Source of the DNA: Patescibacteria group bacterium
GTDB lineage: Bacteria; Patescibacteriota; Microgenomatia; UBA12405
Length of the DNA stretch: 10,067 bases
Assembly: GCA_018901355.1 (NCBI GenBank)
Contig: JAHIEZ010000055.1
Coordinates: 1-10,067 of the forward strand
Direction: 5' to 3'
In this document: in pieces, positions 6,510 to 10,067 of the stretch
Layout of the letters: each line of letters starts with the position of its first letter
Numbering within the stretch: position 1 is the stretch's first letter
Translations under genes and position numbers: made by a program
Notes under the pieces: model-generated
What the model saw: the letters and a program-made list of their open reading frames with translations, nothing else
Told to the model about the DNA's origin: nothing
The model's database searches: none

Positions 6510-7101
6510 CTTCTTTCTTAATTTTTAAATATAAATCCATCATTTTTTTACTAGCCTTAAGTTCTTTTGTCATCGCTTCAAAAACCTTTCTGTCGATCTT
6601 GGTCATATCATACTCATCAAAATTTATGTTTTTAATTCCTTTCGAGGCCAAATACAATTGGTCAAACAGGGCTTTTTCTGCCGTCGCCACCAAAGCTTCA
6701 TCAATTTTGACATACATCCCAAAATATTTAACCGCCATCTGGCTATAACTGTACACTCTGCCCTCAAACTCTTTTTTGACTGTTTTCTTAGTCGTCACAC
6801 TTGTTGTTTCAAGGGGAAATTGAGACAATATCCCCCAATAATTTAAGGCCGTCTCCAAGGACACATAAGAAGGTTCATACAAAAAATTAGCCGTTTCAAA
6901 AGTACTTCCCTTCCCTGCCACCCTGTATTTTCCTCTTTCCACTTTCACCAAAACACCACTATCCACAAAATCGTTAATCACTCGATAAAGCGTCCTCTCA
7001 TTTTTTATTTCCAACAAATCTTTCACCGTCTCTTTGCCCATCAAAACCAGTTTTGATTCCAACAGTCTCTTGGTCAATAAACTTAAGTTATACCTTTCCA
7101 T
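6502..7101 (-). CDS. AbiEi-family winged-helix antitoxin
   Basis: 199 residues, first gene of the AbiE pair. The N-terminal winged helix is about 1-62 (VKDLLEIKNERTLYRVINDF as the helices, VLVKVERGKYRVA as the wing). The C-terminal antitoxin domain has SYVSLETALNYWGILSQ (78-94), the TTSVTTKK strand and ATAEKALFDQLYLAS (139-153), all typical of AbiEi. In the family this protein binds inverted repeats in its own promoter and represses it, and the C-terminal half neutralises the toxin's effect. The ATG at 7101 follows a strong promoter with a leader of about two bases. It overlaps the toxin start by 8 bases. Confidence 0.85.
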   Translation of the reverse strand: MERYNLSLLTKRLLESKLVLMGKETVKDLLEIKNERTLYRVINDFVDSGVLVKVERGKYRVAGKGSTFETANFLYEPSYVSLETALNYWGILSQFPLETTSVTTKKTVKKEFEGRVYSYSQMAVKYFGMYVKIDEALVATAEKALFDQLYLASKGIKNINFDEYDMTKIDRKVFEAMTKELKASKKMMDLYLKIKKEDA

Positions 7102-7105
7102 ATAC

Positions 7106-7139
7106 TGTCAATATTAGACACTTTATCTTCTCGTGTCAA
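7106..7139 (-). promoter_or_regulatory. abiE promoter, near-consensus, with possible operator
   Basis: TTGACA (7139-7134), a spacer of exactly 17 bases and TAATAT (7116-7111), 9 bases before the AbiEi ATG. Arms TGTC and GACA (7106-7109 and 7117-7120 on the + strand) bracket the -10 box, and TTGACA recurs at 7111-7106. These could be AbiEi binding sites, but the symmetry is short. Confidence 0.65.
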
Positions 7140-7152
7140 CCCCCTTATCTGT

Positions 7153-7569
7153 CTAATTCCTAAACGTCACCGTCACCCCTCTACTCATTTCCGCTCCTCC
7201 CACCATCGCTTTTAGATCATATTGTCCTTCTTTATTCGAACTCATTTCAAAACTGACCTTACCGTTAGTATCGCTTATCGCCTTCTCCGTCACAATCCCC
7301 TCCATCCCCGTCATTTCCACTTCCTTGCCCGGCACCGCCCTTCCTTCTCTGTCCATCAAAAACACATTCACCCTACATTTGTCTTCTCCATCCGCCCTAG
7401 CCAAGATTTTTTCTCCGATCACATAAGAATCAGCCAAAGATACTGTCACTCCCACACTGGCTTTAGTGGCTGTAATTAATGCCCGAGGAATCACACTTGA
7501 AGCCAAATAATAAATTCCCACCACTGATACTGCCACCACTCCCAAAGCCACCATCGTCCTACTTTTCAT
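7153..7569 (-). CDS. Small membrane-anchored Ig-like domain protein
   Basis: 138 residues. An N-terminal membrane anchor or uncleaved signal sequence spans about 6-25 (MVALGVVAVSVVGIYYLASS, with K2 and R4 on the inner side). It is followed by one bacterial Ig-like beta-sandwich (about 38-136): CRVNVFLMDREGRAVPGKEVEMTG, then AISDTNGKVSFEMSS and EGQYDLKAMVGG, the pattern of invasin/Big-type repeats. It is probably displayed outside the membrane; the single Cys65 is not in a lipobox. The 5' end faces the divergent surface-protein locus across an AT-rich control region, so co-regulation is possible. Downstream, abiE starts after a 51-base gap with its own promoter and no visible terminator, so some read-through is likely. 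The function is not known. Confidence 0.75.
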   Translation of the reverse strand: MKSRTMVALGVVAVSVVGIYYLASSVIPRALITATKASVGVTVSLADSYVIGEKILARADGEDKCRVNVFLMDREGRAVPGKEVEMTGMEGIVTEKAISDTNGKVSFEMSSNKEGQYDLKAMVGGAEMSRGVTVTFRN

Positions 7570-7574
7570 AAGTA

Positions 7575-7604
7575 AATATACAAAATATCACCATCAAATG
7601 TCAA
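7575..7604 (-). promoter_or_regulatory. Promoter of the Ig-like protein gene, predicted leaderless
   Basis: TTGACA (7604-7599), an 18-base spacer and TATATT (7580-7575), with the ATG at 7569 only 5 bases beyond the -10 box. Confidence 0.65.
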
Positions 7605-7842
7605 ATATCAGCCACAGATCTCCTCTGCTAACCCGAAAAAAAGCAAATTTATCCTAAATTACTCATACAATTAATATCACACTCTATAAACCGCATATCT
7701 CCGCACCAGTCACCTCTTCTCCAAAACACCACTGATATATTTCCGCAAGTAAAAGCAATATATTGTAAGTAGCCTAATCACTCGTGTAACAAACTGTGAA
7801 ATACTTTTAATTTTCAACTTTCGACTTTTAGACCCTCTAACT

Positions 7843-7931
7843 TACTATCAAATAGTATCATTTTAGCCTTAAAATTACTTCTTGACGGCCTTTTTCTAAT
7901 AGTAAATACTAGTAATTAATTAGTAATTAAA
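7843..7931. repeat. Cluster of TAGTA/TACTA boxes upstream of the surface-protein locus
   Basis: The inverted repeat TACTAT-caa-ATAGTA spans 7843-7857. TAGTA-aa-TACTA spans 7900-7911. Three direct copies in the same orientation follow at about one helical turn: TAGTAAATAC (7900), TAGTAATTAAT (7910) and TAGTAATTAAA (7921). The spacing and symmetry resemble a multi-site operator. Confidence 0.5.
7882..7910 (+). promoter_or_regulatory. Possible promoter for the miniprotein and giant surface protein
   Basis: TTGACG (7882-7887), 17 bases, then AATACT (7905-7910). This would start transcription near 7917, giving a 25-base leader before the ATG at 7942. The -10 match is weak and overlaps the TAGTA-aa-TACTA symmetry. 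Unlike other genes here, it would not be leaderless. Confidence 0.3.
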
Positions 7932-7941
7932 TTTTATAAAC

Positions 7942-8070
7942 ATGTATAAAAAATATAATTTTAAACCTGAAAGTTTGTCTTCGAATAAAAAGTTTGACAT
8001 CTCCATTTTGGCAGAAAAGCTTGTCCCCTTTTTAATCATCGCCACTAGTTTTCTCTGGCTTTGGAAATAA
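7942..8070 (+). CDS. 42-residue membrane miniprotein
   Basis: ATG at 7942 to TAA at 8068-8070. The first half is polar and basic (MYKKYNFKPESLSSNKKFD). The second half, about residues 21-41, is one hydrophobic segment rich in Leu, Ile, Phe and Trp (KLVPFLIIATSFLWLWK). This suggests a small inner-membrane protein with its C-terminus at or beyond the membrane. It is 6 bases upstream of the giant surface-protein gene and in the same reading frame, so the two are probably one transcript and could be coupled. I do not recognise a family. It may be an accessory subunit, a translation-coupling leader, or the N-terminus of a longer ancestral protein. Confidence 0.5.
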   Translation: MYKKYNFKPESLSSNKKFDISILAEKLVPFLIIATSFLWLWK

Positions 8071-8076
8071 ACCTTC

Positions 8077-10067
8077 ATGAATCACCTGTCCGCCTTTAAA
8101 CTCTACCTTGAAGCTAAAAACTATAGTCCTGCAACTGTAAGAAACTATATCGCCGACACTGGCAAGTATCTTCACTTCGCCCAAAACAAAAACATATTTT
8201 CTCCTGACACTCTTCATGCTTATATCACCCAAATTTCCTCCAATAACAATGCCAAACGCTACCTAGCATCCCTCAAAAAGTTCTGCCAATTTGCTCAAAG
8301 CCAACAATTTTATTCCGGCAATCTTTTTCGGGATGCTCTCCAAAACAAAAAAACCTCTCCTCAGCTTGAAAACTATCTTCTTCCGTTCAAAACCTATCTC
8401 ACTGCCAAAAAAAGATCCTCTGTCACTATAAAAAACTATATCAATGACCTAAACCAATATATCATTTGGTTTAAAGACGAAAAATCAGACACCAACAACA
8501 ATTATTCTGATTTTCTCCAATCTCAAACTCTCTCTCCCTCCTCTATCTCCCGCAAACTCTCATCCCTCGCCACCTTCAAAAAGTTTCTTGTCAAAAAAGG
8601 TTATATAACCCCTGTCATTCTGAATTCAGTTCAGAATCCCTCCCGTCATTGCGATTCCGTCATTGCGAACCCGCCACTGCTAGGGCAACTTTCGATTTAT
8701 ACCATCGTCGCCCTGCTTCTAATCATCATCTCCGGTCTCGGCTATGGTATCTACTCCCAAACCATCCTCAAAGCCAAAAAACAACTGGCCTACACCACCG
8801 CTTCCAATCCTCAAGTCCCCAGTCGTTTTCTTTCTTTTCAAGGTCGTCTGACCGACTCTTTCGGCAATCCCATCTCTTCCTCTACCGGCATTCTTTTTAA
8901 ACTCTACAATGCCGGTACCGGTGGTACCGAACTTTATAATTCCAACGTCGGTAATTCCCAAGCTGTCGTTCCTGACGATGACGGTATTTTCAATGTCATC
9001 ATCGGTAAAACTCACGGCACCGAAATCCCCAATTCTGTTTTTACTGAAAATACCGAAGTCTGGTTGGAGATTACCACTGACTCCGAAACTATGACTCCTA
9101 GACAACAAATAGCCACTGTTGCCTACGCTCTAAATTCAGAAACTTTACAGGGACTTCCTCCATCTGCTAGCGGAATGGCAAACACAGTGATGGTTTTAGA
9201 TGCATCAGGCAACATCAATCTGGGTGAAACTAGTCCATCTATTATCTCAACTTCCGGTACTTTTGGTATCGAAGGCCAAGCTATGCTTCTCAAAGCCACC
9301 GATGGCTCCGGTGGCTCAATTACCATCAATCCTGATGCCGCTGGTATTATCAACCTGATGACTGAAGGCGCCGGTTCTACCGCCGTCGGCGGTTTTATCA
9401 ATCTTACTAATGCCAATCTTGCCACCGGCAACCTCATCAATGCTAGCATCGGCAATGCCAGTCAAGCCTACAATTTCTTAGAGTTCAATAACTTTGCCGT
9501 CGGCACCACCGGCTACACTACCCGCTTCTCTGTCGGTGCCTCCGGCAATGTCACTCTCTCCGGCTCTCTTTCGATCGGCAACACTCTTATTACCGCCTCG
9601 GCCACCCAGATTAATTACCTTGCCGGTATCGGCTCCACCAATGGATCAATCGTCATCACCACCAGCTCAAATCGCTTCAATAATCTTGCCCAAGGCGGTT
9701 CCGGCCAACTCTTGCAATCAAATGGCGCCGATCAACCACCCAGCTGGATCTCTCAATCCGCCATCGGCGCTTCCACTGTTCCTTTTGCCGGTATTACCAC
9801 CGGCACCAACACTCAAGCCTTAATGACCGTCGGCGCCGGCTCCTCTTTAACCTATAGCGGTACCGGTATCATCAATGCTAATCGACTGGCTGGTTTAGCC
9901 TACGACAATCTGCCTTATGTCACCAACACTACTAACACTACCCTAACCCGTACCGGTGCCGGTCCCTACACTCTCGCTCTTAATCTTGGCTCTACCAACA
10001 CCTGGACTGCTCCCCAGACTTTTAGCAACCACACCTACTTCCCCGGCTCCGGTATCTGGAACACCTC
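8077..10067 (+). CDS. Giant surface protein: twin recombinase-type SAM-like domains, membrane helix, fibre-like repeats (3' end outside window)
   Basis: The frame is open from ATG 8077 to the window end (663 codons so far). Residues about 4-88 and 98-178 are two copies of a phage-integrase/XerC-like SAM-like core-binding domain: FKLYLEAKNYSPATVRNYIAD, then FKTYLTAKKRSSVTIKNYIND; each closes with a conserved helix (YLASLKKFCQFA, LSSLATFKKFL). The catalytic recombinase domain (R..H-x-x-R..Y) is absent. Residues about 180-200 are a linker written in repeat DNA. A membrane helix follows at about 205-226 (LSIYTIVALLLIIISGLGYG). Next is an exported beta domain (about 247-352) bounded by RFLSFQGRLTDSFGNP and MTPRQQIATVAYA, a known surface or fibre-associated pattern. 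After 353 the protein is Gly/Ser/Thr/Asn-rich and repetitive, like tail-fibre or trimeric adhesin stalks. With no cleavable signal, the predicted topology is N-terminus inside and C-terminus outside. The function is unknown; DNA tethering to a surface fibre is an inference. Confidence 0.82.
   Translation, partial: MNHLSAFKLYLEAKNYSPATVRNYIADTGKYLHFAQNKNIFSPDTLHAYITQISSNNNAKRYLASLKKFCQFAQSQQFYSGNLFRDALQNKKTSPQLENYLLPFKTYLTAKKRSSVTIKNYINDLNQYIIWFKDEKSDTNNNYSDFLQSQTLSPSSISRKLSSLATFKKFLVKKGYITPVILNSVQNPSRHCDSVIANPPLLGQLSIYTIVALLLIIISGLGYGIYSQTILKAKKQLAYTTASNPQVPSRFLSFQGRLTDSFGNPISSSTGILFKLYNAGTGGTELYNSNVGNSQAVVPDDDGIFNVIIGKTHGTEIPNSVFTENTEVWLEITTDSETMTPRQQIATVAYALNSETLQGLPPSASGMANTVMVLDASGNINLGETSPSIISTSGTFGIEGQAMLLKATDGSGGSITINPDAAGIINLMTEGAGSTAVGGFINLTNANLATGNLINASIGNASQAYNFLEFNNFAVGTTGYTTRFSVGASGNVTLSGSLSIGNTLITASATQINYLAGIGSTNGSIVITTSSNRFNNLAQGGSGQLLQSNGADQPPSWISQSAIGASTVPFAGITTGTNTQALMTVGAGSSLTYSGTGIINANRLAGLAYDNLPYVTNTTNTTLTRTGAGPYTLALNLGSTNTWTAPQTFSNHTYFPGSGIWNT
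8614..8670. repeat. REP-like dispersed repeat inside the linker of the giant protein
   Basis: GTC then ATTCTGAA-ttcag-TTCAGAAT (perfect 8-base arms, 8617-8637) is followed by two direct copies of CCGTCATTGCGA (8643-8654 and 8657-8668). Both motifs resemble dispersed intergenic repeats of bacterial genomes, yet here they are translated as PVILNSVQNPSRHCDSVIAN, without breaking the frame. Confidence 0.7.

Larger units (their letters stand above)
7570..7941. other. Gene-free divergent control region
   Basis: About 370 bases with no convincing gene on either strand. The left edge carries the Ig-like gene promoter. The middle (7605-7840) is AT-rich with only a 10-base palindrome CAATATATTG (7756-7765); no tRNA or riboswitch pattern was seen. 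The right part holds the clustered TAGTA/TACTA boxes and a possible + strand promoter described separately. Confidence 0.6.

Noticed and set aside
7598..7657. 19-residue + strand ORF starting at ATG 7598
   Set aside because: It is too short, lacks any signal, and lies over the promoter of the Ig-like gene.
8077..8620. Active tyrosine recombinase/integrase gene
   Set aside because: Only core-binding-type domains are present. The catalytic R, H-x-x-R and Tyr motifs are absent, and the frame continues into a membrane helix and surface repeats.
8614..8670. CRISPR or tandem array
   Set aside because: Only two short direct copies and one inverted repeat are present, with no regular spacers and no cas genes.

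Overview
The window looks like chromosomal DNA of an uncultivated, small-genome bacterium of the Candidate Phyla Radiation (Patescibacteria), possibly the Microgenomates side; the lineage is an inference. Supporting signs are LamG-type and giant repetitive surface proteins, very compact packing, genes that start directly after a -10 box without a Shine-Dalgarno sequence, a minimal DprA, several small toxin-antitoxin modules and REP-like palindromes. The standard code fits every gene. The + strand is poor in G over the whole window, whichever strand is coding.

Layout. (1) 1-1154 (+): C-terminal end of a secreted protein with two LamG (concanavalin A-like) domains. (2) 1158-1736: a degenerate REP-like repeat, then a REP-associated tyrosine transposase (RAYT, -) with a perfect 29-base palindrome inside its own coding sequence. 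(3) 1808-5110 (+): a DNA-uptake and processing cluster of comM/yifB, yraN (UPF0102) and dprA. A RelB/DinJ-YafQ toxin-antitoxin pair (-, 3340-3889) sits between comM and yraN. (4) 5093-7101 (-): a VapBC module and an AbiEi/AbiEii type IV module, stacked head to tail. (5) 7153-7569 (-): a small membrane-anchored Ig-like protein. (6) 7570-7941: an AT-rich control region with clustered TAGTA/TACTA boxes. (7) 7942-10067 (+): a 42-residue membrane miniprotein, then a very large ORF that runs off the window. The large ORF has two tyrosine-recombinase-type SAM-like DNA-binding domains without a catalytic domain, one membrane helix, an FQGRLT...MTPRQ surface domain and a long Gly/Ser/Thr/Asn-rich repetitive region.

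How the parts may work together. ComM and DprA act on incoming single-stranded DNA during transformation, and YraN is a predicted nuclease-like partner often found beside them. All the toxin-antitoxin genes lie on the opposite strand and converge on the competence genes with overlapping 3' ends. The antitoxin relB and yraN share one tiny divergent promoter region, so TA autoregulation could also reach yraN-dprA. Region 5-7 looks like a divergent cell-surface locus whose main product could link cytoplasmic DNA to an exported fibre-like protein. That architecture is the most unusual thing in the window.
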